Of a stretch of 64,000 nt of DNA, positions 12,029 through 24,510 are shown piece by piece. Both the position numbers and the translations under genes were made by a program. The notes beneath the pieces were generated by a model, which worked only from the letters and a program-made list of their open reading frames with translations, did not search any database and had not been told where the DNA came from. This stretch comes from Lotus japonicus (taxonomy: Eukaryota; Streptophyta; Magnoliopsida; Fabales; Fabaceae), in the NCBI RefSeq assembly GCF_012489685.1, contig NC_080046.1, forward strand, positions 1,180,501 through 1,244,500. The letters run 5' to 3'. Position 1 is the first letter of the stretch. Each line of letters starts with the position of its first letter.

Positions 12029-12324
12029 GTAACATAGTCCCCCATCCATCCCTGGAAGGCTTCCAAAGTCAAAAGAATAAGCTTGGCATGTAAATATCAT
12101 ATTATATTCCCAACTCTTTAGCCCCATAAATGTCAACGCTTCACTAACACCAACCTGGCCATGTAGGCCATTTTTTAAATCTGAAAATCCATTTAAGATT
12201 TTATTATCAGCATGCGCATGTTAAGTATATTTCATTATCTACCAAATGTTGTTTTTTTAAAATCACAGTCAATATTAGAATAATCTTGTATTAGAATAAT
12301 CATGATATAGTATTTGGTGAAAGA

Positions 12325-12366
<42 letters not shown>

Positions 12367-14675
12367 AAAATTCGATCGAAGAGACTTAACTAAATTCTCA
12401 TGTACTAAATGATATGATAGCTAGCACTTTTAATAAATAAAAAAATGAGTTAATCATCATTTTAATCTATGTATTTTCATGGCCATTTAATTTATGTCTC
12501 TTGAAAGAAAAAAACATTTTTACTTAAATGATAAAAATAGTAATCATAAATATAATTTTAAGGATCTTTTTTAAAAATTAATGTGCTTATTTTTAAAAAA
12601 ATTATCCTAATAAATAAATTTATCTTGTCTTAACTTAATATATGCTTAACTATAACCCTTTGACAATTGCCTATCATATTTTTATCTCTAATTAGTAATT
12701 TTGCTTAAAAAAATTGTCAACTTACAGAGTTGACATTGATCCCACTAGAATAAAGAACAACTAAACAATCAAGTGAAACTATGGATTGAAAATAGTTACT
12801 AATTTTTTTAATAGGCAAATGTTAGTTGTTAGTAGTGTCAGTAAATTAGTCTTCCTCAGACTTCGAACTTTGAATCTTTCTTATATCTCCCAGCTCTTAC
12901 AACTTAAGCTAGCTAATCTTCGGGAACGAAAATAGTTGTTAATTGAAACTATGTATAATCAAATGCTAGGAGATGGACATTGCGCATGCATCATTTTGTG
13001 GCATTAACCCAAGCACGCTTTTGATAAGTTAAAGAAAGATAACTTATTCTTCGCTATAAAACCGCCAATCACAGCGCGACACGTATCTTTCTTTAGCTTA
13101 TCTTTATTTTTTTTAATTTTTATTTACTCTGAACGTTCGTTTTCAACGTAGCACTGTTTCTCCCCAATCTCTCATCAACCCTCGCGTGTTTCTTTCCCTT
13201 TCTACCTGCTCCACCGTACCATTCATCTCCTTCTTATTTCGAGTTTTGTCTCTCACAGCCATACTATACTTTCCTCCACATCAATCTCAAACCCTAGTTG
13301 TCCTTCCGTGTTACCCTTCCTCTTTCAACCTACTTCTCACCAATCCATCAATATAGTCTCTTCGGATTGATCTGATGCGGAATTCATGGTTTAAATTTCT
13401 TGTGATTTTGTGAAATACTAATTGCTGTGAGCATTGGCATATGTGGTGTAGATTGATCTAACTGATTTCAGTACTTCTATTCCCTATGATTGTTCTCATA
13501 TAGTCATATTATATCCTTATAATTCCTACGGCGCTTATGTGGTTTTGATCTATTTATCTTCATTTCTTACTTTCTTAATTTTTTTTGGTAGCAGAGTTTT
13601 TCTCTTAATTTCTACTGATTACTATCTTATTTTTGTGTTTCCAGACAATTGTTTCACAGAGTACCCTGTTTGATCGCTTGAAGGATGCTTAAGGATTCTC
13701 AGTTCTTTATATGGGTTATAACTCTTTATCATTTATTTTTCTTAACTTCCTTGTCTCTTTTGCTTGTGTTATGTTATGTCCCCCTTAAAAGTTGTAAACT
13801 GTATTTGTAATGGGAATGTTAAATTTTTAGGTATTTCTTGGTTAAATTTTTTTTAACTTCAATGCATGATTTATTGAGTCAGTTTTCTGGAAGGACTTTG
13901 CAGAACTTTTCAGCCAAAACAATGTTGAAGGCTATCAAGATAGTCTATCATGTTTTCAGCTTATTTATGTTTTCATGTTTTTCAAGTTTAATTCTTTTAA
14001 ACTTGATTGGGTAGGACAAGTATCTCTTATCATTTGTGCCCCTCTAATATGAAATGATTTGATATCTCTCTTCAAATGTCAAACCCAGCCGTGCTATTTT
14101 TTGTCAGGAAAGACAACTTTCAGAAATAAGATTTAACATTTTGTTATTATGCTTTAGTGGTTTGATGTGTAGGATACTTTATTTCTGAATAGAAAGAAAG
14201 AAACAAGGATGTAAAAATGAGCACAGGTTAATATTTAATAAAGATAATTAGAAGGCAAAGTCTAACATGATACTAAAGGCTCTATGAAAACCCACTAAAT
14301 ATAGCCTGCAAGGACTTACTATGTTCTTTACAGATCCTTTGGTGGATATAAAATGTGTGTCAATTGTTATCATGGTACTATTTTTATTATTATATTACTT
14401 TAAAAACAATGTCTTTTTATTTAAGTTAATTTTAAATAAACAATGTAATTTATAAGTAGTTTAGCTATATAAGTACTGATTAGTTTTCTTTAAAGAACTA
14501 TAGTTTGTATTTTATATTAGTGTTTATGAAGGCCTGACCTTCTTGATGTGTAGTAACACGAGTGAACTGCACTATTTCTATTTTTGAGAACCCAATTCAA
14601 CATTAACCATCTTGCTTGCCAGTTATGTAAAGTAGATGAACAAATTGTAATAGCATAGCTATGCTATTTATGCAG
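12029..14675. other. gene-free stretch upstream of the NAD-carrier remnant
   Basis: Contains an (AT)n tract at 12327-12364 and a pyrimidine-rich segment at about 13140-13380 that could be an old 5' leader of the carrier pseudogene. I looked for the first carrier repeat (PLDVIKTR-type signature) and did not find it. Confidence 0.45.
12327..12364. repeat. (AT)n microsatellite
   Basis: About 19 uninterrupted AT units. Confidence 0.9.
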
Positions 14676-15262
14676 ATTAAAGCCATCATCTTTCAGTTTG
14701 AGCTAATATGGTAGCTGCTTCTGGTGCTGGAGCTGCAACTACCATGTTTACAAATCCACTTTGGGTTGTCAATACTAGACTTCAGGTTTTATTCTAAATG
14801 TTACACTTATCTATTTGTTGTGTTTGCCCCTTATCTCATTAATTGGCATGATACAAGATTGCTTGAGTTCTCAGTGATTTTGTACTTTAATGCTATTTTG
14901 TTTGTATCATTTACCATTAGCGTCCTTGAATTTAATACTTAAGATTTTTCTTTTCTTTCTGGGCTACAATTTTTAGAATCATGTAATATAATCAAATGTG
15001 AAGGTAATGAATGCATCATACAATTATTTAGATGTTTTTTCCTTAAGCAGATCATGTTATCCTTTTAGGAGCATGGTTTTACGTGTCAGCATAGTGATTA
15101 GTGTACCACTAACAACTTCCCTCATAATAGTATTGATGAGCTTTATATTTCATATAAATTTGTTGTGTTGTGTATGTATTCTACACTATAAGTTTGCTGC
15201 CTGTCTAATGCAGACCCAGGGAATAAGACCTGGTATTTTTAGAACTGACAGTATATACATCT
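14676..15262 (+). pseudogene. fragment of an NAD+ transporter-like mitochondrial carrier (SLC25)
   Basis: Two exon-like pieces with correct splice borders: 14676-14785 (acceptor TGCAG, donor CTTCAG|GTTTT) and 15214-15262 (acceptor ATGCAG). Together they read SHHLSV-stop-ANMVAASGAGAATT, then NPLWVVNTRLQ|TQGIRPG. This resembles the second repeat of plant NDT1/NDT2 NAD+ carriers. Decay is visible: a TAA just before SHHLSV, a TGA in place of the Gly codon before AN, and Asn in place of the signature Lys (PLWVVK becomes PLWVVN). Carrier repeats 1 and 3 were not found. The function of intact relatives is NAD+ import into organelles; this copy cannot make the protein. A related folate or NAD carrier cannot be excluded as the parent. 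Confidence 0.7.
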
Positions 15263-16560
15263 AATTAGTAGTTCTCCCATGTCTTCGAACTGACTGTATA
15301 TATTGCTCTGTTCTCTGATTTTATATTTAAAGTTATGTTTAAAGCTTTAACCTTTTTATATCTTTCTTTTTGTTACGAGACTAGGATGTTATCTATCAAC
15401 ATGGTTAAACTTTTATTTGTTCTACTCCTTGCCTTGGTTGATTTCTTTGATTGCTTTCCTAAGATTTTTCTTCTCTGAACAAGTTAATTTTTCCTTTTAT
15501 GTTAATATTTAGTATAAACATTGTCTATTACATGACTGTTAACAATTTTATTATCTTATGCAGTCAATAAATTGGTCTTTGATTGAGGAGTTATGGTCTG
15601 GTGCTTGCTCTTGGTTCCTTAGAGAGAGAAAAAAGGGATGTTTTGTTAATTTTATTGTTGATGCATAATTAGTGTGAGTGGTTCTAAGAAGAGCATTATG
15701 CAGGAAATGTTTTGATGCATTTAGACAAATAGTTATAATCTTTTACGTTTTGGTTTACTCTCTCAATAGCGTAAGTTTTTTTTTTTTTATCTTTTTTGCA
15801 TGGCTCTGATTTGCTATAGCGTTTCTTCTCTATGTTGGTCTTACAACAAAGGTTGATATTATTGTTCTTTGGACTCACAATCTAGGTACACTCTTTAAAA
15901 ATTGAATTAAATCCTAACACCTTTTAAATTGCATAAAAAATTTGCAGCAATTTATGCATTTGTTTCATTCTGCTCCCCTATAAGTACTGCTATGGTGTCC
16001 GCACATGTTAGCAGAGCTGGCCTTTATCCATTTTACCCCTTTAAGCTCAGTGCAGTGACCACTCAATGAGATCATTCACAAATTCCAGCCTCACGGAGCA
16101 TAATACAGCATATTGTATCATTTTTATCTGATTTTGTTTCTTCATAAGCAGAATATTTTTGCAACTCAACTCTCCAGTTTCTATATTTTTTCTCTTATGG
16201 GATGTACATTGTGGGAATTTCAATTTCTATAGCTCCAGATGCTTACCTACAGCATTTGAAAGAGGAACTTAACACAAAGTTGTTTGGTATAAGTTTAATA
16301 TTGAGTTTTGGGTTTCTGATACTTCATTTTCTCTTTTGTCAGGCAAAACACAGTTTAGCTGTAGATATGTTGGGGACTGGTGTTCCGACGCATTTAGGTG
16401 GGGCTATCTACATCCCTTAGTGTGCTTTCATTTCATACAATCAAATTGTGCTCCTTTCATGGAATGAGATTTGAGTGCAGAAGAAGTTTTGGGTGGATGG
16501 TAGATATGAATAGTAAGAGTACTTTTGTCCATCCTACTTTCAATAATTTCTTCTCTTATT
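15263..16560. other. gene-free stretch
   Basis: T-rich DNA that could be remnant intron of the carrier pseudogene. Short open frames exist but none matches a recognisable protein. Confidence 0.4.
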
Positions 16561-16563
16561 CAG

Positions 16564-16863
16564 TTATTCTGTTTCACTTCATGATTCCTTAGCATTATGT
16601 AGATATTCACACCATCTCCTTCCAAACTCTGCCTTGGTTAGCTTTACATCATTTGACTTATTTTTTCTCTTATTCTATTTCACTTCATGATTCCTTAGCA
16701 TTAATATTCACACCATTTCCTTCCAAACTCTGCCTTGGTTAGCTTTGCATCATTTGACTTATTTTATTCTCTTATTCTATTTCACTTCATGATTCCTTAG
16801 CATTAATATTCACACCATCTCCTTGCAAACTCTGCCTTGGTTAGCTTTGCATCATTTGACTTG
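16564..16863. repeat. tandem repeat, three copies of about 106-112 bp
   Basis: The phrases 'cacttcatgattccttag', 'attcacaccat(c/t)tcctt' and 'tctgccttggttagcttt' recur with starts at 16575, 16681 and 16793. The copies are over 90% alike, so the expansion is recent. Confidence 0.9.
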
Positions 16864-17100
16864 GGAATGGGAGTTGGGTTGATTGTGGTAGTTGATTTTT
16901 TTTCTTGGTTTTTTCACTTTTGTAGCATCATCTATGACCACATGTAATAGATATCCCACATAGTAACTTCAAATTTGATTTTGGTTGTCTTAATATTTTG
17001 ATTGAAGCATATAAAGAGAACCCAAATAGAGCAAATTAGCATTAGGCAAGCTTCCTTCTGTTAAGAAAAAACTGTCAACTATTTTATTGGTTGCAGAATA

Positions 17101-17561
17101 AAACCTGCAGTGAAAGTTTTTGCAGCTACCCCAAATGCAAGGTTAGAAAATGATGCTGCTGATGATTTTAGCTGCTCTAAGAACAAGTGTGATTCATAAT
17201 GATGTTTCAGATTATGAGAGAGAAACTAACTTAAATTCTTTACTTAGTCTTGAACAGGAAAACTCTGAGTGGCTCTTAGATTCAAAATCTGACGGATTTT
17301 CATTTGAGAACCCTTCAACCCCTCTTAGCTAAAAGTTTCTCAGATGTGAATCTTTCTCTTAGCCCTTATTATGAGGCAAGTTGGGGCATTGAGATTCTTC
17401 CTTCAGCCTCTACTATTTGTTCATTGACTGAAGTGCATTGTGGCATGTTAGAAGATAATATGTCAATGGAGAGTCTATTAGAAGCTACAAACATGAAAGA
17501 GTTTGGGCCATTTGAAGGGAAATTCAATTGGAATTCTGAGGAACCAAACGTTCTTTCTTGA
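17101..17561 (+). pseudogene. frameshifted coding remnant, family not recognised
   Basis: Coding-like sequence runs through three frames: from KPAVKVFAATPNARLEND (17101-17197), then NDVSDYERETNLNSLLSLEQ and on (to about 17320), then PLLAKSFSDVNLSLSPYYE to a stop at 17559-17561. The text is continuous if one indel near 17195 and one near 17320 are assumed. It is acidic and Ser/Asn-rich, like the low-complexity part of a plant regulatory protein, and has no domain I can name. The segment follows a possible acceptor (GGTTGCAG at about 17096), so it may be a last exon. It could also be coding sequence carried by a transposon. Confidence 0.5.
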
Positions 17562-18308
17562 CGGCTAAATTTGCTCAATATAATTTGTAGGTGTGTGGTG
17601 TTAGCAAAGCTTTGATGCTGAACAAATGACTGAAACAGTCAAGTAGAATGATTCAAAACTTGGAAAGGCTATGCCCTGCCATTGAAAACCAATTTACTAT
17701 GTGGATAGAAATTATTTTAACCAGTGAAAGAGAGCTTTGAGAAAGGCTTGTGGATTTTAGTTTTTCTGCTTTCCAAAATAGCATGTCCTCCCCTGAAGCT
17801 ACTCCTTCCCAACGTGGTTGTTATTGGCATATCATGCTGAACTAGCACAGATGCAACTATGGATTGCTTTAGATCAGGAACATGCATAAGAGCGGTTGAA
17901 ATTCATTGTATAAAAGTACCCATAAAAAAAGGCATTGCTTTCATATATATGTATAATTTATTTATTGTTCCTTTCTCCTATTATGTTACTGTATAGTTTT
18001 GTTAGTTTATTTTTTAACTTAATTTATAATACGTTTATAGTTATTTCATGCAAAATAATTTTTTTGTTTATCAGTTTATTTTATTAGAGTTAAAGAAAAG
18101 AAAATATCTTATATACGAGATATTCTCCTACATATTAAGAGGGGTTGATTCTCAATACTATCTATATATATTATTTTCAAAAATTAATAAGAGATATTCC
18201 TATTTTTTTAGTAAATTTAGAAAAATTTCAAAATAATAAATTATTCCCTAAATTTATGATTCAAGGCTGCAAACAGTCAAATGGGACAAAGGCCATAGGG
18301 CTAAACTG
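17562..18308. other. gene-free stretch
   Basis: AT-rich sequence behind the frameshifted remnant, possibly its 3' UTR at the start. Nothing else is recognised. Confidence 0.4.
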
Positions 18309-18530
18309 CAAAGCGTTGGTTATTATTTCTTTTTTTTCGAAAGTAAAAGAGTGTATCAATATTAGCTTTGAAAACAAAGCTAAAAGGGAGATAAAGAAAG
18401 CAAGGGTGATTAGTAACAACAAAAAGCTAATCACCCCACGACATAAGACGGTCCCGAAGATAGCAAACCGAAAAGCTATACAACAACCTAGAACCCCAAA
18501 CCCAACCAAAAAACAAAGTGTTGGTTAATT
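18309..18530 (-). mobile_element. 3'-terminal fragment of a LINE-like retroelement
   Basis: A T-run at about 18327-18337 on the plus strand (poly(A) on minus), then 'cgaaagtaaaagagtgtat', 'tttgaaaacaaagct' and a GC-richer tail. The same type of tail occurs around 3110-3170, and the T-run arrangement parallels the LINE 3' end at 42.39 kb. The fragment is 5' truncated and non-coding. Confidence 0.45.
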
Positions 18531-19109
18531 AATTTGTTGAATTTGTCAAATTCAAAATTTGTAAAAATTATTAAGTGAAATACCTTTGATAGATATTACT
18601 CATAAAATAAGGGTAAAATATCATCTACAATAAATAGAAAATGTCATCAGTGATAATATGATTAGTTTATAACAATAAGTTCATAACAGTGTCCCTAAAT
18701 CACCCTCATTTATAAAAATACCAATTAAATTTATGTCATATTTTTTTTCTCCATATTATTGATGTACTTTCTTTATAACCTACTTTGATAGAAACCAAAA
18801 CACCCTAATTTTAGAGGGGCTGGAAACATATTTAACTCTTATTTACATTTAAGTTACAGTATAAAAAACTTTCATGGGGTTTTGCGCTAAAGAACACATC
18901 GACAGAGTGCCAAACACAGTTAACATTTAAAACTCATCTAATTCATACTATAAGAGATAAAACATTTAAACATAAAAATAAAAATAAGATAATAATGACA
19001 TATAAGTGTTTGACTAATTAAAATTGTATGTCTCAGTAAATACATCATTCTATTATTCTATAAATATCAAATACCCAATAATTGTAATTAACAGTTTAGT
19101 TGGTAATAA

Positions 19110-19149
19110 ATTATCCGTGCATCGCACAGACAAACGGGATCTATACTAG
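19110..19149 (+). mobile_element. Helitron-like 3' terminus
   Basis: Hairpin GTGC-atc-GCAC (19117-19127), a spacer and CTAG at 19146-19149 followed by T. This is the same organisation as at 4281-4309. The upstream AT-rich sequence (from about 18540) is probably the body, but the 5' end is not resolved. Confidence 0.5.
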
Positions 19150-19599
19150 TAATTTAGGTTCTCCCAGAAACATCCATCGCCAGAAGTAGCTGTCAACTTG
19201 GGCTATACAGTTTTCTAGCAAAACTAAAAACAATGGAAAAGATTGGTGAACACCATTTTATCATTGACATTTGACACGATCAACACATAAAGCTTTTTTT
19301 ATTCATTTGCTATTTTAAATGGTGGCGATGGATCCCTAGATGCCATGGCATATACTCATTTCTCAAAATTTCAAGTAGGCCTAGCCCAATTGTGTGAATC
19401 TCTGCCTGGAGTTCCTGGGTTGGGTTCGATTGGCAAGGCGCAGTCTTAGATGGACTCCTTTCACCCTGAGATGAGGAGACTGGATTAATGGATCCATAAG
19501 AGTTAGGTCAGGGCCCAAAAGGAGGCAACCTGAGTTTTCAAAAAATTATACGTACTCGTTTTCATACCTGTGTGGGTAGCAAATTGAATACCATTTAAA

Positions 19600-20915
19600 A
19601 ATTGGTAGTGTATTTTTTTACTACCAAGGTTTAAAATTTCAGTAGCATATTTATAATGTAGCGTTTTCTTAGCATATTTGTTATTTGGGAAAAAAAAATT
19701 CATAGCATGTAATCTTTTTTGAGGAATGAGAAGACCAAGTCTTCTTGTGCCAAATTTTGAGCTTCTCGTATTCACGCACTGTGTTTGATCAAAACATTTT
19801 GTTGCCTTCTTCCTTTCTCATTTAATGGGTGTCATATATGGATCATCACAATTATGGCGCAAGATTGTTATGGGACTCAAAATGCAGTAGATAAAGCAGG
19901 AAGAGACATCGATCTTCATAAAGTTCCAATAAATACTTCCTTCCAATTCTTGCTGCAAGTCATCATTGCTAGGAAGTTTATCACGGAAACTTTTTAGACA
20001 AGAGATGTTGTCACCATTAGTGCTTTTTATTTCCTTGTCCGGGAAAGCAAGCATTTGACCTTGCCTGCTGCTTCTGCGGATGAATTGGTCTTGTTTGAGA
20101 CTTATGGGGTATTTTCCACCTCCACATGACAATCTCTTCTTTGCCTCTCTACCAGGTTTAAATCCTAAACAAAACACATACGGAGTTTTAAATCTTGGTA
20201 TCTTAAAAAAAACACTACATTGAAAATACACTTGAAATTTTAAATCCTAATTTTCACTCTAGTCTTTTTTTTTAAAATTCAGTTATGTATTTTTAATGTA
20301 ATATTTTCTTAACATACATGGATTTAAAATCTGATATGCGTAGGATTTAAAACCCGGTAGGGAGGAAAATAAGGGATTATCGTAGAGGTGGAAAATGTCC
20401 CTCAAGTCTAAACAAGGCCAATCCATCTGCAAAAGCAGTACACTAGCTAAAATGCTTGTTGTCCCTAACAAGGAGATAAAAGGCGCTAATGTCGACAACA
20501 TCTCTTTTGAGAAAAGTTTTCACGATAAACTTTCTAGCAATGATAAACCTGCAAGGATGGTTGGAAGGAAGGATTTGTTAGAAGTTTACGAAGGTCAAAG
20601 TCTCTTCCTACTTCATCTAATGCATTTTGAAGTCCCAGAACAATGTTGCGCCACGAAGCACTATGTGATGATCGATATATGACACCCATTAAATGGGAAA
20701 GGAAGGTAGCAAAATGTCTTGATCAAAGACAATGCGTGGATATCAGAAGCTCAAAATTTGGTCACAAGAAGTCTTGGTTTTCTCATTCCTTGAATAATGG
20801 CAACTAAAAGTCCAACACTACATATAGGATTTTTTTTTTCCTGAAAATCGAAGCACATACTGAGTTTTAAATCCGGGTCTACTAAGAATACGCTACATTA
20901 AAAATACACTTTAAG
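19600..20915. mobile_element. large foldback (long inverted repeat) element
   Basis: Arms of roughly 560 bp (about 19600-20165 and 20341-20915) are inverted copies. Matching landmarks include 'ccatttaatgggtgtcatat' (about 19818) against its complement at about 20680, and 'tgtagcgt(t/a)ttcttag' at about 19658 against its complement near 20890. The arms carry degenerate subterminal motifs of the type 'ttaaatcc(c/g)gg', which continue at 21995-22150 beyond the inserted element at 20939-21985. Subterminal motif arrays recall CACTA or Mutator ends. Open frames in the arms have no recognised product. Confidence 0.65.
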
Positions 20916-20938
20916 TCTCTGTAGGTAAAAAAAAAACG

Positions 20939-21985
20939 AATCCGGATCCTCTCCAGCACTATGCTCTCTCCATCTCCCTCGTGCAACATTTTGCACCATT
21001 GGATGAACCCAACGGTTCAGATGTCACACATTAAAATAATCAGAAAATATTAAATAGATTTAATTAATCAAATAAAACATTGTCTTCTCCGGCATGAACA
21101 CGACATCTCACCCCCTCTTCGAGTGCTAGATTTGACACCCCACTCATTAGAAATGTCACCCCACTTTCGGAAACTTAGTTTCCGAAATATTTCGGAAATA
21201 AGGTTTCCGAAGTATTTTTTCACTCAAAAGTGAGATGTTACATGTATTTTGCACTACAAATCATGAATTAATTTCGGAATATAAGATTCCGAAATAATTC
21301 GGAACCCAAAAATCCGAAAATTGGGGGTGTGAAATCTAAGGGTTGGGGTTCCAAATCCAGCTCTCCCCCTCTTCGCCTACTATCACTGTCACATCATCCC
21401 AACAGTTTCTTCCTCACCCATTTCCCCCACTCTCACTTCTTCTCCGCCATCGGTGTGCTCCTTACATCTCTGAATTGAAATTTCATGGCAGTGGTATGAA
21501 TCTGGAATTGGGGATCTTATGAATTTTGGAATTGGTGAATTGGGGATCATATGAATTCTAAAGGGGTCACCTACAAGGTATCAGCATCAAACCCAAAACA
21601 TAACCTGATAATGAATCTAGCCAGCTTGGATAAACAGTCAAGGTGCTTGGAAGTTGGAACAGAGGATAAGGAGGTAGTGGTTGAGGAGCGGCAGCGGTGG
21701 AGGATGATGATCGCCAGAAAAGAGAAGCTGAAAGACGACGTTAACGTTACCGGAGAACCAGACAAGATCCCCGCCGAAGATGACCATAGTAGCGATCAAA
21801 GGAGGAGGGGGTGAGTGGCTCGACGCCGTCGACGACAAGGACAATGTATTGGTGGAACTGGCTCTGGCTCATGTGTATTTTTGTTTTGTTAAACCCATTT
21901 AGTGTTTACCGTTAGATTAATCCAATGGTCCAAAATACTGCAGGAGGGAGCAGGAGAGAAATGCTGCAGGAGAGGATCCAAATTC
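20939..21985. mobile_element. Mutator-like non-autonomous element, 1.05 kb
   Basis: The terminal inverted repeats start GAATCCGGATCCTCTCC on the left and, read inward, GAATTTGGATCCTCTCC on the right. Similarity extends to an inner CCATTGGAT-type phrase, about 75 bp. The flanks are aaaaaaaac and taaaaaaac (8 of 9). The interior at 21160-21320 holds repeated TTCCGAA and its relatives in inverted orientation. No transposase is seen. It appears to be inserted into the foldback element described at 19600-20915, whose motifs resume at 21995. Confidence 0.7.
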
Positions 21986-21994
21986 TAAAAAAAC

Positions 21995-22160
21995 ACAGGA
22001 TCAATTTTAAATCCCAGTATGTTAAAATGTACTACCAACTTTTCTTAAACCGGTATATTAAAAAACAAAATACCTGGTTAAAAACCAACATTAACGGGTT
22101 TTAAATCCCGGCGTGCTAAAAATATACTACCTGATTTTCAATAACGGGAAAATAATAAAG
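21995..22160. repeat. continuation of the foldback element's subterminal motifs
   Basis: Repeats of 'ttttaaatccc(a/g)g' and 'taaaa(t/a)(g/a)tactac', the same motif set as at 19590-19690 and 20160-20350. They are cut off from the main element by the Mutator-like insertion. Confidence 0.45.
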
Positions 22161-22564
22161 CAGGAGATATTGAAATTACTACATTAAAAGGAATGTAAAA
22201 TTGAGTAATGGAAATGAAAAATTGAACTCTCAATGTTATCATCATGTCACTACCTCATCATTCCATTATCTTAATTTACAATTACATTGTTTCTTTTTTC
22301 AGTTACAAAAACTTGAAGTAACTTTTTATATTAAGTACACCAATAAAAGTTACAATAGTTTAGAAATATAATTTCATTATTTATCATGTAAACTGTAATA
22401 TAAAAAAAAACACATCATAAATATTTTCCGATGTACCAAAAAAAACACACATCATAAATATATACAAATTATGTGTGACACATATTCTTGATACTATCCT
22501 GACTTTTTGTTAGAATTTCTTGTGTGTGGGCTTCTGTTGATTGATGGATCTTGATTTTATAAAC

Positions 22565-23400
22565 AAATGAATAACTTGACACTTTTTCCAGAAGTCCATG
22601 TAGTTACTTTTTCTATCAGTATCATCATTTATAACATTCATATTTATTGGGCTTAAGCTCAATTGATAAGTATGTTGAATTATAATGTAGGGTCAAGTAA
22701 GATAAGGTCGATTATGGATGTAGACTGTGACAATTGCTATACTATATACCATATACATAGCATAACATTAATCAAAGTATTAATGCATCACGAACCTTAC
22801 CTTACTTAACCCTACACGATAACTCAACACACTTATCAATTAAACTTAAGTCCAATGAATATAAATATTATACCTGGAGATTTCCAAATAACAATTGATC
22901 AAATAATCACATGAGCTTCTAGTAAAAGTATCCGGTTATTTATTCAACAAGTTTCATAAAAGCAAGGTCCACCAATCAACATAATAAATGGATAACTTAA
23001 CAATTTTTTCAGAAGTCCATGTAATTATATAATATTTATATTTATTGGGCTTAAGCCCATAGGTTGAATTATAGTGTAGGGTCAAGTAACCTAGGGCCAA
23101 TGATGGATGGAAACTAGGTTATTGTTATAAGTATAACCCTAGTTTTCATACATCATAAACCTTAGGTTACTTGGGTCCACCTTTATTCAACATACTTATC
23201 AATTCAGCTTAAGTTTCATAAATGAGATTAATTTCTATGCACCGACGGTGTAAAAAGTTTTACACCATCATTCAATCACAACCTTCTATTTTCTATTTTA
23301 CTTAATAAATATAAATATATATCTGGTGATTCTCAAATAATAATGGATCAAATAATCACATGAGCTTTCAAGAAAAATAACAAGCTATCTATTCAACATT
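22565..23400. repeat. tandem segmental duplication of about 420 bp, each copy with an inverted-repeat element
   Basis: Copy A (22565-22965) and copy B (22985-23400) share flanking text: 'ataactt(g/a)aca', 'agaagtccatgta', and later 'gatcaaataatcacatgag'. Inside each lies a stem-loop element whose left arm begins TATTGGGCTTAAGC and whose right arm is its complement. A third partial copy of the stem-loop ('attgggcttaagcccaataa') is at 24679-24700. Copy B also carries the palindrome GGTGTAAAAAGTTTTACACC (23245-23264). Confidence 0.7.
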
Positions 23401-23751
23401 TTTTATGTCGATAGAAGTGAAAAATGCATATCCAAATTAATTAAAGAGTTGTATATATATTATACGATCAATCAAACAAATCAAGTAACAAGATACATAT
23501 TTTTCATTCATAAAAAATTGACTTCTCTGCCACCATACAACTCTTCAAGAAAGCAAGTGTCTTGGTTTCCAGAAACAAAAAAAATATTACAAACCTAAAG
23601 TGTTGTACTCACAAGGTGAAGTTCAATATTTCAATTCAGTTTTGATTTATATATTAAAAGAAGGCATAGACTTTGTACTTAAAACACAAAGGAAAATCAA
23701 TTTGAACTAAACGAAACCATATCAAAATTGAATAAAACCAACAATACATTA

Positions 23752-24510
23752 ATTGAATAACAATACAAAAAATATCACCATAATCATCAAGAGCGATGGA
23801 GAATTTCCGATCCAATGAGTTAAATTATCAAAATTTAAGTGATGGAGAATTTCTGATCGATCCGAGATCTATACTATAGAATTTAGAACACCAATGAAAT
23901 CAATATAAATTGCGTACCTCTTGAAGACACAATGACAATTATCGCAACAATTTACCTGCAATGCGATGTTGTGCACAAGCGCTCAATTAAATTCTCAATT
24001 TGAACGTTAATTGAAAAACAATACGAAAAGTTCAACTCAATCAAATATCACCATAACCAACAAGAGCGATGGAGAATTTCCGATTCGATGAGTTAAATTC
24101 TCAAAATTTAAGCGATGGAGAATTTCTGATCTGAGATCTATACTATAGAATTTAGAACACCAATGAAATCAATATAAATTGCGTACCTCTTGAAGACACA
24201 ATGACAATTATCGCAACAATTTACCTGCAATGAGATGCCGGGCCCAAGCGCTCAATTAAATTCTCAATTTGAAGGTTAATTGAAAAACAATACGAAAAGT
24301 TCAACTCAATCAAATATCGCCATAACCATCAAGAGCGATGGAGAATTTCTGATTCGATGAGTTAAATTCTCAAAATTTAGGCGATGGAGAATTTCCGATA
24401 TGAGATCTATACTATAGAATTTAGAACACCAATAAAAATTGCATACCTCTTGAAGACACAATGACAATTATTGCAACAATCTAACAGCAATGAGATGTCA
24501 TGCACAAGCG
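23752..24510. repeat. satellite-like tandem repeat, three units of about 270 bp
   Basis: 'gagcgatggagaattt' starts at 23791, 24064 and 24333 (periods 273 and 269). Each unit also contains an internal short duplication of 'gatggagaatttc(c/t)gat' and the phrase 'cctcttgaagacacaatgac'. The units are over 90% identical; the third is cut short by a pyrimidine-rich tract at about 24509. Confidence 0.9.

Noticed and set aside
21551..21844. Charged open frames inside the Mutator-like element at 20939
   Set aside because: They occur in both strands with no recognised domain and are most likely chance frames in a non-autonomous element.
22565..24510. A CRISPR-like array, because of regularly spaced repeats
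   Set aside because: The units are about 270-420 bp with no constant short repeat and unique spacer structure, and the context is plant nuclear DNA.
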